The notes under the pieces are model-generated. The model saw only the letters and a program-made list of their open reading frames with translations, was not told the DNA's origin and ran no database searches. This document shows positions 9,959-18,735 of a stretch of 64,000 nt of DNA, piece by piece; positions within the stretch are counted from its first letter, which is position 1; every line of letters starts with the position of its first letter. Source of the stretch: Burkholderia sp. Ax-1719 (GTDB taxonomy: Bacteria > Pseudomonadota > Gammaproteobacteria > Burkholderiales > Burkholderiaceae); contig NZ_VWWJ01000002.1 in NCBI RefSeq assembly GCF_011753055.1, positions 310,001-374,000 on the forward strand. Reading direction: 5' to 3'. The position numbers and the translations under genes are program-made.

Positions 9959-10108
9959 AGCCTGGGGAAAATACCAGACGGTCGTTCGAAAATCGTGAGG
10001 TCGTTAATTTTTAGCGGATTTTTCGCTGTCATCGATAGATTTTGCGGTGCAGCGAACGCCAATTGGGGTCGACTGACTGCCTTGACTCACGACCATCGTG
10101 TGTCTAAG

Positions 10109-10123
10109 TTCTGCAATGCAGGC
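10109..10123. promoter_or_regulatory. Candidate IclR operator 3 (SDR promoter)
   Basis: TTCTGCAATGCAGGC shares 12 of 15 positions with operator 1. TTGACT at 10082-10087, a 17-bp spacer and TAAGTT at 10105-10110 suggest a promoter whose -10 region overlaps this site. It controls the SDR gene starting at 10184. Confidence 0.55.
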
Positions 10124-10183
10124 AAATATTCCACTAATCGGAATCAATTCATTCTTTATCAACGCGAATGGAGGGCAGGGACG

Positions 10184-10966
10184 ATGCGTTTCACCAACAA
10201 GGTCGCCATTGTGACCGGGGCGGCCAGCGGGATTGGCCGCGCGACGGCGCGGCGGCTCTACGCCGAGGGCGCGTCCGTTGCGCTCGTGGACCGACAGAGC
10301 GGCGCGCTCGCTGACGTAGCGGCGGAATTCGACGCCGCGCGCGTGTGGCATGGCGTCGTCGATGTAGCGCGCGAAGACGACGTGGCGCGCTGTGTGGCCG
10401 AGGTGCGCGCGCGCTTCGGCGAGATCGACGTGCTCTGCAACGTGGCGGGCATCGCCGGCGGCGATTATTCGATCGTCGCGGAAACGGACACGGCGGTCTG
10501 GCAGCAGATTCTCTCCGTCAATCTGATGGGCGTAGTTCACTTCACCAAATGGACCGCGCAGGCGATGATCGCGCGCGGCCAGGGGGCGATCGTCAACGTG
10601 GCCTCCGTGGCGGGTGTGCGCTCGGGGGCGGGCGGCAATGCGTACAGCGCCTCCAAGGCGGCCGTCATCAACCTCACGATGACGAGCGCCTGCGATCTCG
10701 CGGCTTCGCAGATCCGCGTCAATGCCGTGTGCCCGGGTCTGATCGAGACAGGCATGACGGCGCCGGTATTCGAACGCGCGCGCGAGCTGAACAAGACCGA
10801 CCGGCTGGGCTACCGCTGCGAACTGCGCCGTCCGGGCCGCCCGGAAGAGGTGGCTGCGGCCATCGCCTTTCTCGCCAGCGACGACGCCAGCTATGTCACT
10901 GGCCAGGCATTGCCTGTTGACGGCGGCAATACCGCTTCGCTGAATCTGCCCGGTATGAAGGTCTGA
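10184..10966 (+). CDS. SDR-family NAD(P)-dependent oxidoreductase
   Basis: 260 residues from the ATG at 10184 with GGAGGG upstream at 10170-10175. Classical SDR: cofactor motif TGAASGIG, NNAG-equivalent CNVAG, catalytic Ser in NVASVAG and YSASK. VALVD after the second strand carries an acidic residue, which favours NAD over NADP. It is divergent from the importer and shares the candidate IclR operator type, so it probably performs an oxidation or reduction step on the same substrate, for example 4-oxo to 4-hydroxy acyl, or a later hydroxyacyl step. Confidence 0.9.
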   Translation: MRFTNKVAIVTGAASGIGRATARRLYAEGASVALVDRQSGALADVAAEFDAARVWHGVVDVAREDDVARCVAEVRARFGEIDVLCNVAGIAGGDYSIVAETDTAVWQQILSVNLMGVVHFTKWTAQAMIARGQGAIVNVASVAGVRSGAGGNAYSASKAAVINLTMTSACDLAASQIRVNAVCPGLIETGMTAPVFERARELNKTDRLGYRCELRRPGRPEEVAAAIAFLASDDASYVTGQALPVDGGNTASLNLPGMKV

Positions 10967-10977
10967 ACGCAGTGTTT

Positions 10978-11007
10978 ATGCGGCCCGCTTTCATAGGCGG
11001 GCCGCAT
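10978..11007. terminator. Hairpin between convergent SDR and porin genes
   Basis: A perfect 11-bp stem (ATGCGGCCCGC 10978-10988 with its complement 10997-11007) around an 8-nt loop lies in the short gap between convergent genes. There is no U-tract on either side, so it could be a weak bidirectional terminator or an mRNA-end stabiliser. Confidence 0.5.
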
Positions 11008-11028
11008 GCCTCACGTGGCTAAACGCGA

Positions 11029-12126
11029 TCAGAACATATGGCGAATGCCGAGGCTCGCGCCCACCGTCGAACCGTTCACCTCGTAGAGCGCGTTGTTGAT
11101 CGACAGACCCGTATCCATGCGGCCGTGGTTGTTCACGTAGCCCACCTGGCCGTAGAGCGTCGTGCGTTTCGAGAGGAAGAACTGCACGCCGCCCGAGGTC
11201 ATGATCGAATGGTTCGCGCCGTTGTTGCCGTCGCGCGTGTACCAGACGCCCGCGTTCACGTTGAGGTAAGGCGTGACGAAGTAGCTCGCACCCCCCGAAT
11301 AGACGCTGTTGTCGAACGACCCCGCCACTTTGTAAAGCGCGTAGGAGGCCGAAATGGTCAGGCTGTTTTCGAAGCGGTAGGTGGCGCCCAGCGTGCGGCC
11401 CACGAATTCCACGGTGCTCGGGATCGGCGTGCTGGCGGCGCTGCCGCCCGAGTTGCCGTTATAGAGCGCGCCCGTGAGCGTGAGACCGCCCAGGTGATAG
11501 CGCAGGCTCGCTGAATATTGCCGTCCTGCCTGGAAGTCGCCCGCCGATCCGCCCAGCGCGATCATGCCCGCCGCCTGGATGCCGTAGATTTCCGGCGAGG
11601 TGTAAGTGAGCGAATTGCTGTTAAAGAGGCCGGTAACGTAGACGTTATTCACGTAGCTGACCAGGCCGCTGCCGAAGTACGACATGCCGCGCGGGTCCGT
11701 ATCGTAAAGCGACAGGAAGAACGGCGAGTATTGCAGACCGGCCTTCATCGAACCGTAGGGGCTGTCGATGCCCACCCACGCCTGGCGGCCGAACATATTG
11801 CCGTTCGAATTATTGAACGCGCCGTTCGCCACACTGATCCCGCTCTCCAGGGTGAAGACCGCGCGCATGCCGCCGCCCAGATCCTCGGCGCCGCGCATGC
11901 CGAAGCTCGATCCCGTCATGCCGCTGTCGGTGAACGAGAACTGGTGTCCCTCGTTCTGGCCCGTCGACGTATTCATGGTGTGGCTGGTGTAGAGCAGCGA
12001 GGCATCGACGATACCGTACAGCGTCACACTGCTCTGCGCGTGTGCGGCACTTGCCATGCCCATCAGCCCCGTCGCTGCGACCCCGGTGGCAAGCAGTTTC
12101 TTGCGTAGCGTATTGCGTTTTGACAT
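11029..12126 (-). CDS. Gram-negative porin (OmpC-like, burkholderial)
   Basis: 365 residues. A signal peptide (MSKRNTLRKKLLATG, hydrophobic stretch, ASAAHA) precedes AQSSVTLYGIVDASL, the classic first strand of Burkholderia trimeric porins. It continues with GMRGAEDLGGGMRAVFTLESG and RQAWVGIDSPYGSMKAG, and ends in the outer-membrane insertion signal GIRHMF with terminal Phe. It should form a 16-stranded outer-membrane channel. The neighbouring genes suggest entry of the catabolic substrates, but that is only context. Confidence 0.95.
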   Translation of the reverse strand: MSKRNTLRKKLLATGVAATGLMGMASAAHAQSSVTLYGIVDASLLYTSHTMNTSTGQNEGHQFSFTDSGMTGSSFGMRGAEDLGGGMRAVFTLESGISVANGAFNNSNGNMFGRQAWVGIDSPYGSMKAGLQYSPFFLSLYDTDPRGMSYFGSGLVSYVNNVYVTGLFNSNSLTYTSPEIYGIQAAGMIALGGSAGDFQAGRQYSASLRYHLGGLTLTGALYNGNSGGSAASTPIPSTVEFVGRTLGATYRFENSLTISASYALYKVAGSFDNSVYSGGASYFVTPYLNVNAGVWYTRDGNNGANHSIMTSGGVQFFLSKRTTLYGQVGYVNNHGRMDTGLSINNALYEVNGSTVGASLGIRHMF

Positions 12127-12671
12127 TTTGGAATCCTGATCGACTGGAATGGCTTGAAATTGGTTGGATCAGTGCACTTCTTGTCGCGGCGCGTCAGGGT
12201 GCGCGGACGTGGCGCATGTGCGCCATCCGTGCGGGTTGCCGGCCTCGTTGAACAGCGGGTGGCCGGCTTCGACGCGTTACGCGAACGTCGTTACGGGGAT
12301 TGCTGCGGTAACACGGGAAGGACGTCTTGCCGGTGAGGCCAGGTCCGGCGCGCAAGGAACAGGGCGGCGCGCCGCATGTCGGATTCGGATCGCAAGTTCA
12401 GGCTGTTGCTCGTTCACCGATTGCCTCTCCACATACCAGGTAGGGCTTGCAAGATTGTCCGGAATGTCTGTCAGACGGGGATTATTTTTGTACGGTCGTA
12501 CGGAAACGTCACCCTGGGGGAAACGTGGGGGCGACACTCTAATTTTTATCGGGCGCGTGTACAGGCGGCCCGAATTGTCGTATGGGCGACAATCTGGTAG
12601 GGATTGGTAAGGTCGCGCGCTTTATGCAGCGCGCAAATAATGATTCGGAGTGCGTTGTAAATTTTGGCGTT
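12127..12671. other. 545-bp intergenic region, porin upstream sequence
   Basis: No convincing gene: short ORFs on both strands lack family features and ribosome sites. It must hold the porin promoter and leader. I note a small palindrome GTACGGTCGTAC at 12490-12501 and two copies of GAAACGT about 20 bp apart just after it. Nothing else stands out. Confidence 0.4.
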
Positions 12672-13532
12672 TCAAGCCTTGAACGTCTGACCCACTTTCT
12701 CGGCGATGAAATCGATCACCGCGCGTATTGGCGGCGAGTGCCGCAGGTCGTCGTGCACGACAAGCCAGATATCACGCGAGAAGGCCTCGCCCGACCATGG
12801 CAGGCGCTGGAGCGCCGGATCGGCGTCGCCCATGAATACCGGCAGGCCCGCCACGCCAATGCCGGTGCGCGCCACCGCCAGTTGCGTGGTGATGTCGCTC
12901 ACTTCGCACACGACGGGCCGCGCGCCCGCCGCCGCGCGCAGCCATTGCTCGTGCGGCATGTCCGCGAGGCGCGCCTCGTAAGCGATGAAACCCCATTCGG
13001 CGGGCTGCTCCGCCTGCGCGTAGTCACGGCTCGCATAGAGTGCGAACGGCATCGTGCCGAGCTTGCGCGTGACGTTGCGCGGTTCGTCGGGGCGCGCAAG
13101 CCGCACGGCGAGATCCGCCTCGCGCCGCCCGAGCGAGACGCGTTGCGCCTCGCTCGCAATCGACAACTGGATGCCAGGATGCCGCTGCACGAACGCGCCC
13201 AGCGTGGTCGCGAAGAAGTTGCTTGCCAGCACCGGCGGCACGCTGAGGGTCACCTTGCCGTGCATCGGCGATTGGACCGCGCGCGCGAGTCGTTCGATGG
13301 CGAAAGCCTCGGCCTCCATGCGCTGCGCGAGTTCGACGATCTGGCGACCCGACGCGGTCAACTGGCAGGCGCGCGGCAGCCGGTCGACCAGACGCATGGC
13401 CAGCTCGGCTTCAAGCGCGCTCAGACGCCTGCCGACGGTCGCGTGATCGACCTTGAGCTGTCGCGCCGCGGCGGAAAGGCTGCCCGTCTGCGCAACGGCC
13501 ACGAAGAAACGAAGATTTTCCCAATCGAACAT
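12672..13532 (-). CDS. LysR-family transcriptional regulator
   Basis: 286 residues from the ATG at 13532 (MFDWENLRFFVAVAQTGSL); an ATG six codons upstream at 13550 is possible, but GGGAGAA lies between the two and fits the internal start better. The helix-turn-helix is LSAAARQLKVDHATVGRRLSALE, abbreviated here by its core AARQLKVDHATVGRRL, followed by the LysR substrate domain. It is divergent from an MFS exporter 95 bp away, the usual arrangement for a LysR controlling the exporter. The VDHATVGRR pattern fits the GcvA/CrgA-like group. Confidence 0.9.
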   Translation of the reverse strand: MFDWENLRFFVAVAQTGSLSAAARQLKVDHATVGRRLSALEAELAMRLVDRLPRACQLTASGRQIVELAQRMEAEAFAIERLARAVQSPMHGKVTLSVPPVLASNFFATTLGAFVQRHPGIQLSIASEAQRVSLGRREADLAVRLARPDEPRNVTRKLGTMPFALYASRDYAQAEQPAEWGFIAYEARLADMPHEQWLRAAAGARPVVCEVSDITTQLAVARTGIGVAGLPVFMGDADPALQRLPWSGEAFSRDIWLVVHDDLRHSPPIRAVIDFIAEKVGQTFKA

Positions 13533-13553
13533 CGGTGCGTTTTCTCCCATCTA

Positions 13554-13582
13554 CTGTGCACGATTAGGGAATATTCGCACAG
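13554..13582. promoter_or_regulatory. Candidate LysR box in the LysR/MFS divergent promoter
   Basis: CTGTGC (13554-13559) and GCACAG (13577-13582) form an inverted repeat separated by 17 bp in the 95-bp space between the divergent genes. Position and symmetry fit a LysR recognition site, but arms are short and this is unproven. Confidence 0.35.
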
Positions 13583-13627
13583 AAGCGCGGCGCTTACGCT
13601 GTCGTTTTGCGACTCAAAGGCATAGCG

Positions 13628-15019
13628 ATGCAAACACTGACCTCAAAATCGACCGCTGCGCACGCCGACGCGCGGCCTGGCTTCGTGCAGATCGCCGCGT
13701 GCCTGGGATTCGTCGTGGTCTCAATTGACGTGAGCGTGGTCAACGTCGCGCTCGATGCGTTGCGCGGCGCATTTCACGCCGATGTGACGGGCCTTCAGTG
13801 GGTCGTCAACGCCTACGCGCTGGTGTTCGCATCGGCTTTGCTGCTGGCGGGAGCGCTGGGCGACCGCTTCGGCGCGAAGCGCGTATTCGCGGTGGGCTTC
13901 GCGCTCTTCACGTGCGCCTCGGTAGGTTGCGGGCTGGCGGGTTCGCTCGCGGTGCTGATCGCCTGGCGGCTTGCGCAAGGTGTCGGCGCCGCGCTGCTGG
14001 TGCCCAACTCGCTTTCGGTGCTGCGCGAGGCTTTTCACGACGCCGGTGCGCGCAGTCGCGCGGTGGGATGGTGGGCGGCGGGAGGCGGCACTGCGCTGGC
14101 GGCCGGGCCGGTGATCGGCGGTCTGCTGATTGCGGCGTTCGGCTGGCGCAGCATTTTTCTCGTCAACGTGCCCGTCGGCGCAATGGGCCTCTGGATGACG
14201 TTGCGTCACGCGCCGCGTTCGCCCGGCCATCCAGGGCGCAGTCTCGATCCGCTCGGCCAGATTAGCGGCGCGCTCGCGCTGGCGGCGTTCGCCTTCGCGT
14301 TGACCGAGGCGAGTGGTCTTTCGTGGCGTAGCCCGTTGATCGAAGGCGCATTCGCATTGAGCATCGTCTCGGGCGCGGCATTCGTGTGGCTGCAGGCGCG
14401 CAACCCTGCCGCGATGCTGCCGCTCGCGCTGTTCGCCAACCGCACGGTCAGCGGCACGACGGCGATCGGCCTGATCGCGAACCTGGTGTTTTACGGCATC
14501 GTTTTCACGTTCAGCCTGTTGTTCCAGACCGTCTGGCATTTCACGCCCGAACGCACGGGGCTGGCGTTCCTGCCGATGATGGCGGTGCTCGTGGCGATGA
14601 ACATCGCAGCAGGACGACTGGTGAATCGCATGGGCGCGCGAAGTCTCACCATAATGGGGCTGACAATCGCCATCGTCGGCTATCTGTCGATGCTGCCCGC
14701 GCTCGCCGCGCAGTCGTATGAATGGCTGATTGCGCCGATGCTGGTGGCGGGCGGCGGTATCGCGCTGGCGGTGCCCACGCTCACTAACGCGCTGCTCGCG
14801 GCGGTCAGGCGCGAGCAGTCGGGCATCGCTTCGGGGCTGCTGAACGCCGCGCGCCAGGTGGGCGGGGTGATGGGTGTGGCGCTGTTCGGCTTCTTCGTGC
14901 GCCACACGCAGAGCGCGCTGTTCATGCACGGCGTCACGCAGGCGCTGGTTGTGTCGGCAACATTATTGGCGGTCGCGTGCGTCGTGGCATGGCGCACGCT
15001 GGAAGTGCGTGCGCGCTAG
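13628..15019 (+). CDS. MFS transporter, DHA2 (EmrB/QacA) type
   Basis: 463 residues from the ATG at 13628 (seven codons after a longer open frame). It has about 14 predicted membrane helices, the DHA2 motif SIDVSVVNVALDAL in helix 1, WVVNAYALVFASALLLAGALGD around helix 2 (motif A GALGDRFGAKRVF) and the antiporter motif C region GGGTALAAGPVIGG. These proteins export drugs or metabolites by proton antiport across the inner membrane. Control by the divergent LysR is inferred. No periplasmic adaptor gene is adjacent. Confidence 0.9.
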   Translation: MQTLTSKSTAAHADARPGFVQIAACLGFVVVSIDVSVVNVALDALRGAFHADVTGLQWVVNAYALVFASALLLAGALGDRFGAKRVFAVGFALFTCASVGCGLAGSLAVLIAWRLAQGVGAALLVPNSLSVLREAFHDAGARSRAVGWWAAGGGTALAAGPVIGGLLIAAFGWRSIFLVNVPVGAMGLWMTLRHAPRSPGHPGRSLDPLGQISGALALAAFAFALTEASGLSWRSPLIEGAFALSIVSGAAFVWLQARNPAAMLPLALFANRTVSGTTAIGLIANLVFYGIVFTFSLLFQTVWHFTPERTGLAFLPMMAVLVAMNIAAGRLVNRMGARSLTIMGLTIAIVGYLSMLPALAAQSYEWLIAPMLVAGGGIALAVPTLTNALLAAVRREQSGIASGLLNAARQVGGVMGVALFGFFVRHTQSALFMHGVTQALVVSATLLAVACVVAWRTLEVRAR

Positions 15020-15034
15020 CGGATCAAGGGCGCT

Positions 15035-16351
15035 TCAATGATCGTGCCTGACCTGTGGGAGCACGCTTTGCCGCGTCTTGCGGCTCAGCAGCAGGGCGAC
15101 GATGGCCGAGATCGCGAGGGTCGCCGCGACCAGTTGCAGACCGGCCGCATAACCGCCGGTCTGCGCCTTTAGCCAGCCAATTGCCGCAGGCCCGACGAAG
15201 CCGCCCAGATTGCCGATCGAATTGATCATTGCGATGCCCGCCGCCGCGCCTGCGCCAGAGAGGAACGTGCCCGGCATCGCCCACAACGGCGCTTTGGCTG
15301 CGCTGATGCCGACATTCACACTGACGAGCGCCAGCACGATCACGAGCGCCGAGGCCGCCGATCCCGCGAACACGAAACCCGCGCATGCCAGCAGGCAAGG
15401 CAGCACGACGTGCCAGGTGCGCTCGCCGGTACGGTCCGAGTGGCGCGCCCAGACGATCATCGCCACCACGGCCACAACGGCGGGAATCGCGTTGAGCAGT
15501 CCCGTTTGCAGCGCGCTGAAACCAAATTCGCGGATGATGAGCGGCGCCCACAGGCCCAGCGTATACAGTCCCGCCGAGGTGCCGAAGTAAATCAGCGCGA
15601 GCGCCAGCACGCGCGGGTCGCGTAGCGCGCTCCACGCCGCGGCCGTGTGGCCCGTATTCGTTTCGCGCTCACATGCTTCCTCACGTAGTTGCGCGATCAA
15701 CCAGTTGCGTTCGTCGGCATTGAGCCAGCGCGCTTTGTCCGGCGAGTCGGTGAGCGCCCGCAATACTACGAAGCCGAGAACGACGGCGGGCACGGCCTCG
15801 ATCAGATACAGCAATTGCCAGTCGGCCAGGCCCATGAACGGTGGCAATTGCATGAGCGCGCCTGAAAGCGGCGAACCAAGCGCGGTCGAGATTGGTGCGG
15901 CCGCCATGAACCACGCCGCCGCGACGGCGCGTTGCCGTGCCGGAAACCACAGGCTCAGATAGAGAATGATGCCGGGGAAGAATCCGGCTTCGGCCACGCC
16001 CAGCAGGAATCGCAACGTATAAAAACTGGCAGGACCGCTAACAAATGCCGAAGCGGCGGACACCAGACCCCACGTCACCATCACGCGCGCGATCCACAGC
16101 CGCGCGCCCACGCGATGCAGGATCAGGTTGGACGGAATCTCGAACAGAAAATAGCCGATGAAAAAGAGACCGCCGCCCAGCCCGAACGCCGCTGGTGACA
16201 GGCCGATTGCCTTGTTCATCGTCATCGCCGCGAAGCCCACGTTGACGCGGTCGAGAAAGCTCACGAAGTACAGCAGCATCACGAACGGAATGATCCGCCA
16301 CATGAGCTTGCGCGTGACGCGCGCGGCGATGCCGGTATTGTCCGTATCCAT
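15035..16351 (-). CDS. MFS transporter, anion:cation symporter (ACS) family
   Basis: 438 residues, about 12 membrane helices. FLDRVNVGFAAMTMNKAIGL and FEIPSNLILHRVGARLW are signatures of ACS carriers for tartrate, phthalate and related carboxylates (TtuB-like), and GVAEAGFFPGIILYLSLWFP is the family motif in helix 5. It lies 70 bp downstream of the tartrate/D-malate dehydrogenase gene on the same strand, so it probably imports that enzyme's substrate. A second carrier of the same type is encoded at 47198-48535. Confidence 0.9.
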   Translation of the reverse strand: MDTDNTGIAARVTRKLMWRIIPFVMLLYFVSFLDRVNVGFAAMTMNKAIGLSPAAFGLGGGLFFIGYFLFEIPSNLILHRVGARLWIARVMVTWGLVSAASAFVSGPASFYTLRFLLGVAEAGFFPGIILYLSLWFPARQRAVAAAWFMAAAPISTALGSPLSGALMQLPPFMGLADWQLLYLIEAVPAVVLGFVVLRALTDSPDKARWLNADERNWLIAQLREEACERETNTGHTAAAWSALRDPRVLALALIYFGTSAGLYTLGLWAPLIIREFGFSALQTGLLNAIPAVVAVVAMIVWARHSDRTGERTWHVVLPCLLACAGFVFAGSAASALVIVLALVSVNVGISAAKAPLWAMPGTFLSGAGAAAGIAMINSIGNLGGFVGPAAIGWLKAQTGGYAAGLQLVAATLAISAIVALLLSRKTRQSVLPQVRHDH

Positions 16352-16421
16352 GTCTCCTCCATTGGAGTGGGCGCGTGCGTGCGCGCCCCTTATCGCTCCG
16401 GTAACTACGAGGTACAGCAGC

Positions 16422-17528
16422 CTATGCCGTCACGGCATCCGATACAGCCGTATTCGCGCCGGTCTTTTCGAGCAACGCGCAGAGCGCCGCCGTGACTTGC
16501 GCCGTCGTCGCGTTGCCGCCCAGATCGCGCGTGTGCAGCGAACTATCGGCGGTCACCGTTTCGATGGCCTGCATCACGCGCGCGGCGGCTTCGGTTTCGC
16601 CCAGGTGTTCGAGCAGCATCACGACGGACCAGAACGTGCCGACGGGATTCGCCAGGCCCTTGCCCATGATGTCGAACGCCGACCCGTGAATCGGTTCGAA
16701 CATCGACGGATAGCGGCGTTCCGGGTCGATATTGCCGGTGGGCGCGATGCCCAGACTGCCCGCGAGCGCGGCGGCCAGATCGCTCAGAATGTCGGCGTGC
16801 AGATTGGTGGCGACGATGGTGTCGAGCGAGGCGGGCCGGTTGACCATGCGCGCGGTGGCGGCATCGACGAGTTCCTTGTCCCACTTCACGTCCGGAAACT
16901 CCAGCGCGATCTGCTGCGCAATCTCGTCCCACATGACCATGGCGTGGCGCTGCGCGTTGCTCTTGGTGATGACGGTGAGTTGCCTGCGCGGGCGCGACTG
17001 CGCGAGGCGAAACGCAAAGCGCAGGATGCGCTCGACGCCCGCGCGCGTCATGATCGACACATCCGTGGCGGCCTCGATCGGATGGCCCTGATGCACACGG
17101 CCGCCCACGCCTGAGTATTCGCCTTCGGAGTTCTCGCGCACGATCACCCAGTCGAGGTCGTTCGGGCCGCAGCGCTTGAGCGGCGCGTCGATGCCGGGCA
17201 GGATGCGCGTCGGCCGCACGTTCGCGTACTGGTCGAAGCCCTGGCAGATCTTCAGGCGCAGGCCCCAGAGCGTGATGTGATCGGGCACGTCCGGGTCGCC
17301 TGCGGAGCCGAACAGGATCGCGTCCTTGTCGCGCAGGGCGTCCAGTCCGTCGGCAGGCATCATCACGCCGTGCGCGCGGTAGTAGTCGGCGCCCCAGTCG
17401 AAATCCTCGAACTCGAAGCTGAAGCGCTGCGTTGCGCGTGCGAGCGATTCGAGCACCTGCTGACCGGCCGGCACGACCTCTTTGCCAATGCCGTCGCCCG
17501 GAATGGTGGCGATGCGATAAGTCTTCAT
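16422..17528 (-). CDS. Tartrate dehydrogenase / D-malate dehydrogenase (decarboxylating)
   Basis: 368 residues from MKTYRIATIPGDGIGKEV (ATG at 17528). It belongs to the isocitrate/isopropylmalate dehydrogenase fold: IPGDGIGKEV, the substrate loop RPTRILPGIDAPLKRCG, WVIVRENSEGEYSG, the catalytic Lys in TKSNAQRHAMVMWD and the metal aspartates in TNLHADILSDLAAAL. FEPIHGSAFDIMGKG is typical. TtuC/DmlA proteins oxidise D-malate, L-(+)- or meso-tartrate with NAD and Mn2+. Context with an ACS carrier and a DmlR-like LysR supports this over leucine biosynthesis. Exact substrate is not readable. Confidence 0.88.
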   Translation of the reverse strand: MKTYRIATIPGDGIGKEVVPAGQQVLESLARATQRFSFEFEDFDWGADYYRAHGVMMPADGLDALRDKDAILFGSAGDPDVPDHITLWGLRLKICQGFDQYANVRPTRILPGIDAPLKRCGPNDLDWVIVRENSEGEYSGVGGRVHQGHPIEAATDVSIMTRAGVERILRFAFRLAQSRPRRQLTVITKSNAQRHAMVMWDEIAQQIALEFPDVKWDKELVDAATARMVNRPASLDTIVATNLHADILSDLAAALAGSLGIAPTGNIDPERRYPSMFEPIHGSAFDIMGKGLANPVGTFWSVVMLLEHLGETEAAARVMQAIETVTADSSLHTRDLGGNATTAQVTAALCALLEKTGANTAVSDAVTA

Positions 17529-17548
17529 GATGCGGTCCTGATCGATGG

Positions 17549-17564
17549 AAAGTGAATCCACTTT
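17549..17564. promoter_or_regulatory. Palindrome in the dehydrogenase/LysR divergent promoter
   Basis: AAAGTGAATCCACTTT has perfect 6-bp arms around AATC and starts 21 bp upstream of the dehydrogenase ATG. A possible -10 box TATACT for the LysR side lies at 17592-17597. Plausible binding site for the adjacent DmlR-like regulator. Confidence 0.4.
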
Positions 17565-17646
17565 ACCCAACTGGCAGTTCAGGAACCGGCGCTATACTCA
17601 AAGCATCTTTAACCTGAATTCACAAATCGAAGGGCATCAAGCTACC

Positions 17647-18588
17647 GTGACCGAGACTGTTCAGCCCGGCGATCTGGGCTTTTTCTCCATGCTCGCGGCT
17701 TGCGGCAGCCTGAGCGCCGCCGCGCGCGAACTGGGCCTCACGCCCGCCGCCGTGAGCAAACGGCTGGCGCAGATGGAGCAGCGCGCGGGTGTGCCGCTCG
17801 TCAACCGCACGACGCGGCGCATGACGCTCACGCCCGAAGGCGAGGTCTATCTGGAACACGCGCGGCGCATTCTCGACGAGATCGACGAACTGGGCGAATT
17901 GCTGGGCGGCTCGAAGGCGCATCCCAAAGGGCTGCTGCGCGTGAACGCGACGCTGGGTTTTGGGCGCAGCCATATCGGCCCGGCGATTTCGCGCTTTGTT
18001 TTGCGCTATCCGCAGGTGGAGGTGCAGTTGCAACTGTCCGTGACGCCGCCGCCGCTCACCGACGATTCGTTCGACGTCTGCATACGCTTTGGCGAGCCAC
18101 CCGATGCGCGCGTGATCGCGCGGCGACTGGCGTCCAACCGGCGCTTGCTGTGCGCCGCGCCTGCATATCTGGCACGGCGCGGCGCGCCCGTCACGCCGCA
18201 CGATCTGGCAAAACACAACTGCATCGGCATCCGCCAGGGCGACGAAGCGTATGGCGTGTGGCGTCTGACGAGCGAGCGCGGCAATGCACGCAAAACGGAG
18301 TCGGTGCGTATCCACGGCAATCTCACGACCAATGACGGCGAGATCGCCGTGAAGTGGGCGCTGGAGGGCCACGGCATCCTCATGCGCGCGGAGTGGGACA
18401 TCAACGACTATCTCGCCGATGGTCGCCTCGTGCCGGTGTTGCCCGACTACGAAACCCCGGGCGCCGATATTTACGCCGTCTACGCGCAACGGCACCAGCT
18501 ATCGACACGTATTCGCGCCTTCGTCGATTTTCTCGCCGATGAGCTGGGTGGCGCGCAGGAGCGCATAGCCATGCCTGCGCATACATAG
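17647..18588 (+). CDS. LysR-family regulator, DmlR-like
   Basis: 313 residues from a GTG at 17647 (VTETVQPGDLGFFSMLAACG); GAAGGG lies 12 bases upstream. The open frame extends to an ATG at 17545, but that would overlap the palindromic promoter and lacks family sequence. Helix-turn-helix AARELGLTPAAVSKRLAQME, then VNRTTRRMTLTPEGEVYLEHA and LLRVNATLGFGRSHIGPAIS, characteristic of the DmlR group. Divergent from the dehydrogenase and its carrier, which it likely activates. It is clearly related to the LysR at 44051-44956. Confidence 0.9.
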   Translation: MTETVQPGDLGFFSMLAACGSLSAAARELGLTPAAVSKRLAQMEQRAGVPLVNRTTRRMTLTPEGEVYLEHARRILDEIDELGELLGGSKAHPKGLLRVNATLGFGRSHIGPAISRFVLRYPQVEVQLQLSVTPPPLTDDSFDVCIRFGEPPDARVIARRLASNRRLLCAAPAYLARRGAPVTPHDLAKHNCIGIRQGDEAYGVWRLTSERGNARKTESVRIHGNLTTNDGEIAVKWALEGHGILMRAEWDINDYLADGRLVPVLPDYETPGADIYAVYAQRHQLSTRIRAFVDFLADELGGAQERIAMPAHT

Positions 18589-18735
18589 ACTACATGGACG
18601 CGCGGGTATGGGTTGCGCGCGCCCGGTTGGATATTGTTGTCTCCACGCAGCGAGTTTCGCGTACAGAACGCAAGCCGCTACGACGGCTGTTGCCACAGCC
18701 GCTCAGTCGATACCCACGATCCAGGAGACAACAAC

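Noticed and set aside
12164..12610. 148-codon open frame between the porin and LysR genes
   Set aside because: No recognisable family, no ribosome site and composition unlike the neighbouring genes; most likely chance in upstream DNA.
16422..17528. LeuB of leucine biosynthesis
   Set aside because: Active-site loop, ACS carrier and DmlR-like LysR context fit tartrate/D-malate dehydrogenase instead.
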